Source: Sphingobacterium sp.
GTDB lineage: Bacteria > Bacteroidota > Bacteroidia > Sphingobacteriales > Sphingobacteriaceae
NCBI GenBank assembly: GCA_030146225.1
Contig: JASLCA010000148.1
Span: forward strand, 1-33,814
Length of the DNA stretch: 33,814 nt
Direction: 5' to 3'
Part shown: positions 7,878 through 16,500 of the stretch, one piece after another
Layout of the letters: every line of letters starts with the position of its first letter
Numbering within the stretch: the stretch's first letter is position 1
Program-made: the position numbers and the translations under genes
Notes under the pieces: model-generated
What the model was told of the DNA's origin: nothing
Seen by the model: only the letters and a program-made list of their open reading frames with translations
Databases searched by the model: none

Positions 7878-10800
7878 TTAAAAATCAACACTTAAGCCAA
7901 AAGTATAGACCGCAACATTTGGAAATGAAGTCGTATTCAAGCCGTTCTCGGGATCGAAAATTCTATACTTTGTAAACGTCAAGATATTCTGTCCACTCAG
8001 CGAAAAGCGCATCTTCTGAATTTTTGCCTTTTCGAAAGAAGTCGTATAGCCAATCGTCAGGTTTTTTACACGCAGATAGGAAGCATCTTGTACCCAGTGG
8101 GAATAGTTCTGCCAATTATGACGCTGAGCAGCCCCCAATAGTCTTGGGTAATACGCATTCGCACTTGGATTTTTCGGATCAAAGGATTCATTATAATGTT
8201 CCTCCAATGCAGAAAATATCCCCATAGGCTCGATAATGTCACGGCCTAGGAAGGCATCCCTTTTACCAACCCCCTGCAGCAGGGTGGAGAAGTCTAGCTT
8301 CTTATAGCTAAAGCCTAAGTTTAGCCCATAGGTATATCGAGGAATAGTATTCCCGATAACCGTCTTGTCCTCGGCCGTAATCTTGCCATCCCCATCCCTG
8401 TCTTTTACAATAATATCACCAATATTCCAGTTTGGGATAAAGCCTTTCATAAGGGGAGCATACTTGTCATAATCTGCCTGTGTGCTGGCTATACCAAGGG
8501 TTTCCCAGCCATACAAAGCATCCAAAGGCTGCCCTTCTATACGTGTAGTCAAGCTTGTGGTGGAGGATTTGTAGCCCGCTAAATCCAAGACCTTGTTTTT
8601 CACATCCGATAAATTGGCATTTACATGGTACCGGAAATGATCCCCAATCTTATCATTCCAGCCAAGGGAAAGCTCCCAGCCCTTGTTTTCCATGGAGCCT
8701 GCATTCTGTATAGGGGCTGTGATTCCTAATAAAGAGGAAGCGTCTAGATTCAATAGAATATCATCGGTTACGCGCTTGTAGATATCAAAGGAGAAGCTCA
8801 AGCGATTATTTAAAGCAGCTACATCAAGTCCGATATTCGCATGCGTAGCCGTTTCCCAAGTGATAACCTGATTTCCCATAACCGATTCCTGGTAGCTAGA
8901 CTCCATAGTGCCATTAAAGATATAGGGCTCGCCCATGCCATAGACTCCCAAAAACAAGAAATCACTGATCCGATTATTCCCCAACTTACCCCATGAACCC
9001 CGCAGCTTTAACTCTTGAATATGGGGCTTTAAGCCCGCAAAAAAGCCTTCTTCAGCAATTCTCCAACCCGCTGAAAAGGAGGGGAATGTACCCCAACGAT
9101 GTCCAGCAGCAAACTTTGAAGAGCCATCATGCCGGAAATTCGCCTCAAACAGGTATTTATTAGCTAAGGCATAATTAAATCTCCCAAAGAAAGAAGCCAA
9201 GGACTGCTCATAGGATTTTCCAAATGCCTGTGAGGTATTTATATCCCCAGCACTTACCTCTGAAAAGTCATTATTGGGAAAATCCTGCCTTTGACCATCA
9301 ATATCATTGTACTTGCTGGACTCAATAGAAGAGCCTAGCATAAATTTGAAATCATGCGCCGCAAATGACCGCTCATAGTTGGCGGTTAGAAAGGCCGTTA
9401 GGTTCCGCTCTTGCGTCGCAATATCCTGCTGTCTATTTCGTGCTACAATGGTGTTGGCAGCCTGTCCAGCAGGTGCAAATGCATTGTAACCAACGATTTT
9501 AGTTGATCTTTTATTTAAGAATGCTTTATTCTCATAGCCAAATGTCCCCTTAAACACCAAGCCCTCAAGCGGCGATACCTCAGGCGCTATTAAGAGCGAG
9601 AGCTTATCCCCACGGTTGCTATTCACACCATAGTCGTAGGAGCCTCTTCGAACCGCATTATGCGGAGCAGAAAGAAAAGACCAATCTCCGTTGGAAAATT
9701 TCACAGGATAATAAGGTAGTGAGCGGGGCACATAATAGTAACCACCTGCCGCACCGGAAATAGACTCCTTCCGATCATCAGTGATATAGGACATATTAAC
9801 CCCCATGCGCAACCAATCTGTAATATCAGAATTGGTATTTAAGCGGATGTTATAGCGATCGTAAGTCGAGGTAATCACCCCGTCCTGCTTGGTATAGCCC
9901 ACCGAAGCCAGATAGCTGGTCTTCTCCCCGCCACTCTGAAGGGAAACATTATGCATCTGCTGCATAGCCGGCTTAATCATCTCCTTATACCAATTTGTAT
10001 TGGCTTCCAAAGCATCAGGATCGCCTTGCCCATTCCGCATCCGGTCTATCTTCTCTTGAGAGAAGGTGGTTCCGGGGATGCCCGTTAAGTTTTCGGTAAC
10101 CTTGTTAAACATTTCGGCATATTGCCAAGAACTGGCAGGCTTCGGAACGCGCGTGGCCTGCTGTTGCCCTATATTTCCGGTATAATTTAGATTAACCTTT
10201 CCCTTTTTTCCCTTTTTAGTCGTTACCAGAATAACCCCATTAGCAGCTCGAGAGCCATAGATGGAGGCAGCGGCTGCATCCTTTAAAACAGTCACAGACT
10301 CCACATCTCCTGGCATAACATCAAACATATTCATGGCCACCCCATCTACCAGTACCAAAGGCCCCGAATTGCCCCAGGTCCCTACACCCCGCACACGCAA
10401 GGTAGCATTGACCGTCCCGGGTTGACCAGAAGCTTGTGTAATGGTCAGGCCCGGGGCTTCCCCTGTTAGGGCTTCTCCCAAGTTAGTGACGGGCTTATTG
10501 GCGAGCTGCTCCGCCTTAATTGTGCTTACGGCACCAATAACATTTGTGCGTTTTTGAGTTCCATAGCCTACCACCACCACCTCATCCAAGCTTGTGGTTA
10601 TAGACTTTAGGATAACATTCACCTGCAGATCCTTTCCCACAAGTATTTCCGCAGTTTCAAAGCTGACCATTGAAAATTGCAACTGCTGCCCCGCCCCTAG
10701 ATTTATTTGATAAGCACCGTTTTCATCCGTTGTACTGGATATTTGCTGCCCTTTGACCTTTACAGTCACGCCTTCCAAGGGCTTGAGATTTGCATCCTTT

Positions 10801-11231
10801 ACCTGTCCATGCACCATCCGTTGTTGCTGTACCTGGGCATGCCGCTTAAGGGTATTCGGACTTAGCTTTTTAGGGGTAATAACAATCATCTTGCCTTTTA
10901 CATCATATTCAAAAGGCTGATCCTTAAAGATCTCAGGCAAGACCTGTAGTATATTTTTCTTCACAACAGTAAGTGTAACTGCATGCGAGGTATTCAAGTA
11001 ATGATCTTCATAGAGAAAATCATAGCCTGATTGCTTGGAAACATCCCGTAGTACTTCCCGAAATGGAACATTTTTTAGTTTCAAAGTCAACTCCTGAGCG
11101 AAGGCCCATGCCATGCTCGTTGCAGTGAGCAATAAGCATAAAACTAAGCCATAACGCCACGATACATGGCTGTTAAAGCGCTTGATACTCTTCCAAAAAG
11201 CATCAGCATGAATAGGTTTATTCATATACAT
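7878..11231 (-). CDS. SusC/RagA-like TonB-dependent transporter with N-terminal STN signalling domain
   Basis: An outer-membrane TonB-dependent transporter importing oligosaccharides captured by SusD. 1117 residues (start at 11231 or, two codons later, 11225). A signal peptide runs to about residue 46 (hydrophobic core 28-44, AFA-Q). An STN domain at about 48-120 is the feature that lets such transporters signal to a FecR anti-sigma. A carboxypeptidase-regulatory-like domain lies at about 138-208. The TonB-box region is DEVVVVGYGTQKR at 216-228 and the plug runs about 230-345 with LVLVDGV and SIYGSRAANGVILVTTK. The rest is beta-barrel, ending in YTFGLSVDF with a terminal aromatic residue. The gene follows fecR by 94 bp and precedes susD by 15 bp. 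Confidence 0.95.
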   Translation of the reverse strand: MYMNKPIHADAFWKSIKRFNSHVSWRYGLVLCLLLTATSMAWAFAQELTLKLKNVPFREVLRDVSKQSGYDFLYEDHYLNTSHAVTLTVVKKNILQVLPEIFKDQPFEYDVKGKMIVITPKKLSPNTLKRHAQVQQQRMVHGQVKDANLKPLEGVTVKVKGQQISSTTDENGAYQINLGAGQQLQFSMVSFETAEILVGKDLQVNVILKSITTSLDEVVVVGYGTQKRTNVIGAVSTIKAEQLANKPVTNLGEALTGEAPGLTITQASGQPGTVNATLRVRGVGTWGNSGPLVLVDGVAMNMFDVMPGDVESVTVLKDAAAASIYGSRAANGVILVTTKKGKKGKVNLNYTGNIGQQQATRVPKPASSWQYAEMFNKVTENLTGIPGTTFSQEKIDRMRNGQGDPDALEANTNWYKEMIKPAMQQMHNVSLQSGGEKTSYLASVGYTKQDGVITSTYDRYNIRLNTNSDITDWLRMGVNMSYITDDRKESISGAAGGYYYVPRSLPYYPVKFSNGDWSFLSAPHNAVRRGSYDYGVNSNRGDKLSLLIAPEVSPLEGLVFKGTFGYENKAFLNKRSTKIVGYNAFAPAGQAANTIVARNRQQDIATQERNLTAFLTANYERSFAAHDFKFMLGSSIESSKYNDIDGQRQDFPNNDFSEVSAGDINTSQAFGKSYEQSLASFFGRFNYALANKYLFEANFRHDGSSKFAAGHRWGTFPSFSAGWRIAEEGFFAGLKPHIQELKLRGSWGKLGNNRISDFLFLGVYGMGEPYIFNGTMESSYQESVMGNQVITWETATHANIGLDVAALNNRLSFSFDIYKRVTDDILLNLDASSLLGITAPIQNAGSMENKGWELSLGWNDKIGDHFRYHVNANLSDVKNKVLDLAGYKSSTTSLTTRIEGQPLDALYGWETLGIASTQADYDKYAPLMKGFIPNWNIGDIIVKDRDGDGKITAEDKTVIGNTIPRYTYGLNLGFSYKKLDFSTLLQGVGKRDAFLGRDIIEPMGIFSALEEHYNESFDPKNPSANAYYPRLLGAAQRHNWQNYSHWVQDASYLRVKNLTIGYTTSFEKAKIQKMRFSLSGQNILTFTKYRIFDPENGLNTTSFPNVAVYTFGLSVDF

Positions 11232-11325
11232 AAAGTATAAAATTTAGGATTATTAAAAATGGTTTTTTATTGGTTAATTGTCGTATTCTCCCTGAACCTG
11301 TAGCGCAGAGGGTAACTTATAAGTA

Positions 11326-12534
11326 TCAATTCTCGAATTTCAACCTCCCTCCTGTTAATTTAAATTTTACATGGCTCGTTCTTTCTATCGCATCCAGAAT
11401 CTCCTCAAGGCTTCTTGATCTGGATACTTTTCCACTAAAGCTGAGGCCTTCAGGCAAGGCAGAATAGTTTATCGCCAGTGGATACCAGCGTTCTAACTCT
11501 TGGAGTACCTCTCGCAGATCCGTCCCATTAAAATAAAATACATCGTCTCTCCAAGCCATTACATGCTCCACATCAAAAGGCTGCACCTGCATGGCCCCTT
11601 GCGAGCGAACTGCTTGGCCGGGCTGCAATACAAGGGACTTCAAATCCTTCGTAGCGACAACACGTACCGACCCCTCCAACAAGCTCGTTGTTGTCGGACT
11701 ATTTCCATAGGCTCGCACATTGAAATGTGTGCCCAGCACATTAATATTTTGATCCGCAGTCAATACGGTAAAAGAGGCCTGCTGCTTTGTTTTCGCAACT
11801 TCAAAGTAGGCTTCCCCTGCTAGCTGAACGGCTCTTTTCGAACTCCCTAAATTGTCGAATACACGGAGCTTACTCCAGGCATTCATCCATACGGCTGTAC
11901 CATCGGCAAGTACCAGCTCATAGGTAGCATGCTTAGGCAGTAAAATATGCTGACTAGCATTGCTGGCCGCTATCTTAGCTGACGCAGCTAGCTTATAGAC
12001 AATCTTCTGCGCCCCTACCTTACGAAAGCTAAAAGCCTGATCAGTCACCACCGCTCCTATTTGAAGCTTGTCTAGGTTAAGCTTTTCGCCAGAAGTCAAT
12101 ACCAGCGTCGCATGGGTCACCGCATCATCCTCCGGCTTAGTAATTTGCAAGGCTATAGTCGGAATCGCAGGAGCAATCTCCTTTCGCTCGCCCCGAAATC
12201 CAAAGTAACAGAGTAGCACTACTGCCGCCGCAGCCGCAACCCTAAAGACATTGGACTTCAGGAGGCTATAAATTATTGAAGGCGCTACCTCTCGAGCTGC
12301 GATGGACTCCCTAGCAGAAGGCAAGTCTTCTTTATTTAACTTGGCAGCTATATCCTGCCACAGTCGCTGCTGTATAGCATCTTCCGTCCCAAAGGATTCC
12401 TCTAAGACCCCTAGAGTGTCGTTATGGCTGCTATACCAATCCTCATAGGCCTGCTTCTCTGCCGCAGAGATCGTCCCCTTGCGCCATTTATAAGCGAGTT
12501 CTTGGATTTCAATATTAGTATACTTTGGCTTCAT
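11326..12534 (-). CDS. FecR-family anti-sigma factor
   Basis: An inner-membrane anti-sigma factor that would hold the ECF sigma until the STN domain of the transporter signals. 402 residues. The N-terminal cytoplasmic sigma-binding region has EIQELAYKWRKGTISAAEKQAY. A single membrane helix lies at about 97-113 (FRVAAAAAVVLLCYFGF). The periplasmic FecR domain at about 195-295 contains LADGTAVWMNAWSKLRV, AYFEVAK and VLGTHFNVRAY. A C-terminal DUF4974-like domain (about 330-400) has YFNGTDLREVLQELERWY, SGKVSRSRSLEEILDAI and KFKLTGG. It is separated from its probable partner sigma gene by the GH43 gene, which is unusual because the two are normally adjacent. Confidence 0.93.
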   Translation of the reverse strand: MKPKYTNIEIQELAYKWRKGTISAAEKQAYEDWYSSHNDTLGVLEESFGTEDAIQQRLWQDIAAKLNKEDLPSARESIAAREVAPSIIYSLLKSNVFRVAAAAAVVLLCYFGFRGERKEIAPAIPTIALQITKPEDDAVTHATLVLTSGEKLNLDKLQIGAVVTDQAFSFRKVGAQKIVYKLAASAKIAASNASQHILLPKHATYELVLADGTAVWMNAWSKLRVFDNLGSSKRAVQLAGEAYFEVAKTKQQASFTVLTADQNINVLGTHFNVRAYGNSPTTTSLLEGSVRVVATKDLKSLVLQPGQAVRSQGAMQVQPFDVEHVMAWRDDVFYFNGTDLREVLQELERWYPLAINYSALPEGLSFSGKVSRSRSLEEILDAIERTSHVKFKLTGGRLKFEN

Positions 12535-12619
12535 GGTCGGCTTCTTTTATATAGTGTATCATTCGAGCAAGCAAATCCTTAGTCTGCTTAACGATTTATT
12601 TTAAAATGTGCTGGAAAGA

Positions 12620-14260
12620 CTACTCATTGTCTTTAAGCTCAAAGTAATCAAAGCTGGCCCAGCGATTCTCAAACATAATATCCTGTGCAAACAATCCGAC
12701 CATAGCACCGGTATAGCCATTATTATAATCATCCGAAATTTTATTAAAATCCAATGCTGCACCTATGCCATGCCATTGCTGTGCATCCACGGAATAAGAA
12801 AACTGGAGTTTATCCTTCAAAATATTTAAACGCATAAATACTTTCTCGGTTCCGCTAGGGAGATCCACTGTGGCTACCACCTCATACTTGCGGTCCACAG
12901 CGACTAAATTGAGCACCTGCCCCCGGCCTTCTTCATAAGAAAAGGCTAAGGCATAAAAACTCTTGGTATCATAATAACAGGTCAAGCCCGCTGCATGCCT
13001 AAAGTCTAGAGGCTGAAAGCGCAGTGCGGTTTCGAATTGCTGATTAAAGCTTGTTACACGCTGCGCCACTAGGCTTTGATCATAGCGAGAACCTAGGGCT
13101 CGCCTCCCCTTTAAGGCTAGTTCTCCCTGCGGGGAACTGAGCGAGAGCCAATCCGCAGTAGCAGGCTCCCGTAAGAATTGATAGCGCGAATCCAATTGGG
13201 GAGCATTAAATTCGTCTCGGAACACTTTAGCCGCGGGCATTGCCAGGGCCTTGCCGGATGGGGCGGTTACAAATTGCTGCGGGGTAATTCCTCCGCTAGC
13301 CAATTGTGGCCAGCCATCTGCTGTCCATATAATCTTTTGAATAAAGGTCTCGCGCCCCAAGGGATTGGCTCCCAATGTATGCGTAGGCCGAGAGCCTAAA
13401 TGTGTGGTATACCATGTCCCATCTGTACTCGTAAACAGGGTCCCGTGCCCCGTCTTCTGAATAGGCAACAAGGAGTCTTGTGCAGCAGAATAAAGGATTT
13501 GAGGTCCACGCTCATAGTCGCCCCATATAGCTTTGGAACGAGCTACCGCCTGATAATGTGTATACCCCGTGCCTCCTTCAGCAGTAAAAAGATAATAATA
13601 GCCATCCTTCTTGAGCATCTTAGGCCCTTCTGCGGAACGCTTGTTCCAACCAGAATAGATAAATTTTGGCATCCCAATGGGCTTTAGGGTCTTTAAGTCC
13701 AAGGCATACATGCCAATTCCTGGGGAAGCGCTCTGCCCTGGTCTATGGTCAAAATACCGATAGAGTACATAGGCTTTATTATCTTCATCAATAAATAAGG
13801 AGGGATCAAAGCCCAGGGCATCTACTTGCACAGGCTCGGACCATGGCCCTGCTGGGTCTTTGGCCGTTACGATATAATTTGGATAGCCTTTCAAGGACCA
13901 GTTGACGCCATCCTGCACATTGGTAAACATCACATAGTACAGTCCATTATGATAGGTTATAGCGGGTGCAAAAATACCGTCCGAGTCAGCAGTACCACGC
14001 ATATTAAGTTGACTTTGACGGGTTAAAACATGCCCTATCTGCTTCCAGTTGATTAAGTCTTTGGAGTGATAGATAGGGATCCCTGGGAACCATTCAAAGC
14101 TGGATGTTACAATGTAATAATCCTCTCCCGTGCGCACGATGCAGGGATCAGGATTAAAACCTGGAAGAATTGGGTTGCGAATAGGCTCCGGAACCTGGGC
14201 CAGTACAGCTGTAGTAAAGCCTAGCATAAGCACAAGGCTATAGATCATTGATTTTCTCAT
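12620..14260 (-). CDS. Secreted GH43 glycoside hydrolase (beta-xylosidase/alpha-L-arabinofuranosidase type)
   Basis: An inverting five-bladed propeller glycosidase that would release xylose or arabinose from hemicellulose-type side chains. 546 residues with a signal peptide to about residue 21 (VLAQ). The three GH43 catalytic acids can be placed: Asp38 in FNPDPC (general base), Asp152 in GFDPSLF (pKa modulator) and Glu211 in SAEGPK (general acid). NPILPGFNPDPC and SFEWFPGIPIYHSKDLINW are typical of the subfamily 10-12 group of two-domain enzymes. Residues about 345-545 form the C-terminal beta-sandwich (FRDEFNAPQLD onwards). It is the first gene of the minus-strand PUL, 85 bp ahead of fecR, and faces the ECF sigma gene across a shared control region. 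Xylosidase versus arabinofuranosidase cannot be decided here. Confidence 0.9.
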   Translation of the reverse strand: MRKSMIYSLVLMLGFTTAVLAQVPEPIRNPILPGFNPDPCIVRTGEDYYIVTSSFEWFPGIPIYHSKDLINWKQIGHVLTRQSQLNMRGTADSDGIFAPAITYHNGLYYVMFTNVQDGVNWSLKGYPNYIVTAKDPAGPWSEPVQVDALGFDPSLFIDEDNKAYVLYRYFDHRPGQSASPGIGMYALDLKTLKPIGMPKFIYSGWNKRSAEGPKMLKKDGYYYLFTAEGGTGYTHYQAVARSKAIWGDYERGPQILYSAAQDSLLPIQKTGHGTLFTSTDGTWYTTHLGSRPTHTLGANPLGRETFIQKIIWTADGWPQLASGGITPQQFVTAPSGKALAMPAAKVFRDEFNAPQLDSRYQFLREPATADWLSLSSPQGELALKGRRALGSRYDQSLVAQRVTSFNQQFETALRFQPLDFRHAAGLTCYYDTKSFYALAFSYEEGRGQVLNLVAVDRKYEVVATVDLPSGTEKVFMRLNILKDKLQFSYSVDAQQWHGIGAALDFNKISDDYNNGYTGAMVGLFAQDIMFENRWASFDYFELKDNE

Positions 14261-14352
14261 AATTCAAAGGCAATTTGGTTAGCTTCTAAACCTATAGTAT
14301 CCTACTTGTCGATAAAACCTTAGTCAAGGCTAGATTTAATTAAATTTAAAAG

Positions 14353-14425
14353 CTTAAAATAATTATCAGCCGTTTAAAATAGGCTATTCTAATAATAATA
14401 ATGAGGATCTTAGAATTATTTTAAG
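14353..14425. promoter_or_regulatory. Widely spaced 12-bp inverted repeat in the PUL/ECF-sigma divergent control region
   Basis: CTTAAAATAATT at 14353-14364 is repeated exactly in inverse at 14414-14425 (AATTATTTTAAG), with 49 bp between. It sits midway between the divergent starts of the GH43 gene (14260) and the sigma gene (14535). It could be a pair of operator half-sites, overlapping divergent promoters or a cruciform. The surrounding DNA is AT-rich, so chance is not excluded. Confidence 0.35.
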
Positions 14426-14534
14426 GCATAATATTTACATTTACGAAAAGAAGGCTTTAATTCGTAACCAATTAAACCATAACTCCTATCTTTTATTAAT
14501 AGATTTAAGTTACCTAACAGCAGCTCATTTGCAC

Positions 14535-15143
14535 ATGAAAAAATATAGTGATACTTCAGACGGAGACTTGCTTAACTTTCTAAAAGATAATGATGAGAAA
14601 GCATTGAAGGAATTATTTGATCGATTTTGGAAAAAACTTTTCGTCGTCGCATTAAATCGGCTTTCCTCAGCAGAGTTGGCAGAGGAATGTGTTCAAGACG
14701 TCTTTCTATCGATATGGAATCGGCGTCAGGATCTACAAATAGAATATAGTCTAGCGACCTACCTTTCCGCAGCAGTAAAGTATAGATCGATACGCATGCT
14801 ATCGATACAGTTTGAAAAGCAACAACAATTTAAGGAGCATACAGACCTTATTGAAAACTCCCTGTCTTATGCAAGTGATAATGTAGAAGCCTATCTCTTT
14901 GAAAAGGAATTTATGAATGACTTCTTTCAAGCAGTAGCCAAGCTCCCGCAAAAATGTCAACTCGTATACAGGATGAATTTTGAGCAATGCAAGGACAGTG
15001 CTGAGATTGCAGAAGAATTGAACTTGTCGCAAAAAACCGTTCAGGCACATATGACTAAAGCCGTAAAAGATATTAAGGAAGACCTCAGTAAAAAGTACCC
15101 CTTGGTACTGGTCAGCAGTTTCTTGTTACCTTTTATGCACTAA
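14535..15143 (+). CDS. ECF RNA polymerase sigma factor (Bacteroidota PUL type)
   Basis: A sigma-70 family extracytoplasmic-function sigma factor, predicted to activate the neighbouring PUL when released by FecR. 202 residues from the ATG at 14535; the frame opens two codons earlier at a TTG, which is less likely. The sigma-2 region spans about 22-66 (ALKELFDRFWKKLFVVAL through AEECVQDVFLSIWNRR). The sigma-4 helix-turn-helix spans about 135-184 (KLPQKCQLVYRMNFEQ, DSAEIAEELNLSQKTVQAHM). A hydrophobic C-terminal tail (VLVSSFLLPF) is common in this Bacteroidota group. It is divergent from the rest of the PUL, 274 bp from the GH43 start. Confidence 0.93.
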   Translation: MKKYSDTSDGDLLNFLKDNDEKALKELFDRFWKKLFVVALNRLSSAELAEECVQDVFLSIWNRRQDLQIEYSLATYLSAAVKYRSIRMLSIQFEKQQQFKEHTDLIENSLSYASDNVEAYLFEKEFMNDFFQAVAKLPQKCQLVYRMNFEQCKDSAEIAEELNLSQKTVQAHMTKAVKDIKEDLSKKYPLVLVSSFLLPFMH

Positions 15144-15193
15144 GGTTATGTATTCCATTGGGGAGACGTGGAATTAAGCAGCTTTAAAACAAG

Positions 15194-15265
15194 TAGTGCA
15201 TGCCGCAAGCCCTTACTGCGCGGCAGTATAGCAGCCTGAATCCGAAGAGACTACAGCATGCACTA
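15194..15265. other. Structured intergenic element with alternative stems (possible terminator or small RNA)
   Basis: A perfect 10-bp stem (TAGTGCATGC at 15194-15203 with 15256-15265) closes a 52-nt interior. Inside are a 6-bp hairpin TACTGC/GCAGTA (15214-15219 with 15223-15228) and a competing GC-rich pairing TGCCGC/GCGGCA (15201-15206 with 15220-15225). The competing pairing would disrupt both other stems. The element fills the gap between the converging ECF sigma and Fsr-like genes. Minus-strand reading is followed by CTTGTTTT, so it may simply end the transporter transcript. Confidence 0.45.
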
Positions 15266-15276
15266 TCCTGTATGTA

Positions 15277-16494
15277 TTATACTTTTTTCTGAGACTTTAG
15301 ATTTGGCAAAAAGCCAGTTACAATACCGATCAAGGGTAAGTAAGCGCATACAGAAAACACATAAGTGATACTGGTACGATCTGCGAGCCAACCTAGAATA
15401 GCGGAGCCAATCCCGCCCATACCAAAGGCAAAGCCAAAGAACAAGCCGGCAATTAAGCCCACCTTACCTGGTACCAAATCTGTTGCATATACAAGTATTG
15501 CGGAAAAGGCCGAGGAGATAATTACCCCAATAATTATGGCCAACACAATGGTACCAAACAAGTCCATATGCGGCAATAACAAGGTAAAGGGTGCTGCACC
15601 TAAAATCGAAACCCAAATAATAAGCTTTCTGCCGTAGCGATCCCCAAGTGGACCTCCCAGTATGGTACCCAGCGCAATTGAGCCGAGAAAGGCAAATAAA
15701 TAGACCTGTGATTGCTGCACGCTTACTCCAAACTTATCAATCAGATAAAAGGTGAAATAGCTTGTCATCGAGGCCATATAAAAGTACTTCGAAAAGATTA
15801 GTACCAAGAGGATACATATAGATAAGGTAACCTTCCGGCGACTCAGACCATGGAGCTCTTCAGTGACCGCCTGCTTAGCCACATTGATCTTGGGCGTAAT
15901 ATGCTGCTTATACCAATTGCCGACAAAGGATAATAAAAGCATGCCCGCAATAGCAAAAACCGCAAACCACCGGATATGCCCCTGTCCATGTGGCATTACG
16001 ATCCATGCCGCCATCAAAGGCCCTATAGCACTGCCCGCATTCCCGCCCACCTGAAAGATGGATTGGGCAAGCCCTTTCTTTCCCCCAGATGCCAATTGCG
16101 CTACGCGGGAAGCCTCTGGATGAAAAATAGAAGAGCCTGTCCCTACTAAACATACCGCAATTAAAATCATCATCAGGCTATCAGCATAAGACAGAAAAAC
16201 CAAGCCTATTAAGGTAAAGGCCATGCCAATCGCCAAGGATCTAGGATTTGGCTTCTTGTCCGTATAATGCCCGACAAAGGGCTGTAACAAGGAAGCTGAA
16301 AGCTGAAAGGTAAGTGTGATCAAACCTATCTGGGTAAAGCTAAGGTTGAAATTTTCCTTTAGCAAAGGATATATAGAAGGGATTACAGATTGTAAAAGGT
16401 CATTCAACAAATGGCCAAAACTAATGGCAAACAAAATGCCATAAACCGTGTTCCGAACAACAGGAGTTGTCGACGGTTGCGCCGCGATTCTCAT
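15277..16494 (-). CDS. fsr: MFS exporter of the fosmidomycin-resistance (Fsr) family
   Basis: A 12-helix major facilitator superfamily efflux protein in the inner membrane, 405 residues from the ATG at 16494 (the frame also opens two codons earlier at a TTG). It closely follows the E. coli Fsr pattern: HLLNDLLQSVIPSIYPLLKE, SFTQIGLITLTFQLSASLLQP, GTGSSIFHPEASRVAQ, AQSIFQVGGNAGSAIGPL, ILIFSKYFYMASMTSYFTFY and GLFFGFAFGMGGIGSAILGW. E. coli Fsr exports fosmidomycin, an inhibitor of the MEP pathway; the natural substrate is unknown. It starts 6 nt after the stop of the GntR regulator gene and is surely cotranscribed and probably regulated by it. Confidence 0.88.
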   Translation of the reverse strand: MRIAAQPSTTPVVRNTVYGILFAISFGHLLNDLLQSVIPSIYPLLKENFNLSFTQIGLITLTFQLSASLLQPFVGHYTDKKPNPRSLAIGMAFTLIGLVFLSYADSLMMILIAVCLVGTGSSIFHPEASRVAQLASGGKKGLAQSIFQVGGNAGSAIGPLMAAWIVMPHGQGHIRWFAVFAIAGMLLLSFVGNWYKQHITPKINVAKQAVTEELHGLSRRKVTLSICILLVLIFSKYFYMASMTSYFTFYLIDKFGVSVQQSQVYLFAFLGSIALGTILGGPLGDRYGRKLIIWVSILGAAPFTLLLPHMDLFGTIVLAIIIGVIISSAFSAILVYATDLVPGKVGLIAGLFFGFAFGMGGIGSAILGWLADRTSITYVFSVCAYLPLIGIVTGFLPNLKSQKKV

Positions 16495-16500
16495 AAACAA

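Noticed and set aside
14390..14403. Short AAT repeat (about four units) upstream of the sigma gene
   Set aside because: Too short to call a functional or phase-variable microsatellite; it fits the general AT-richness of the control region.
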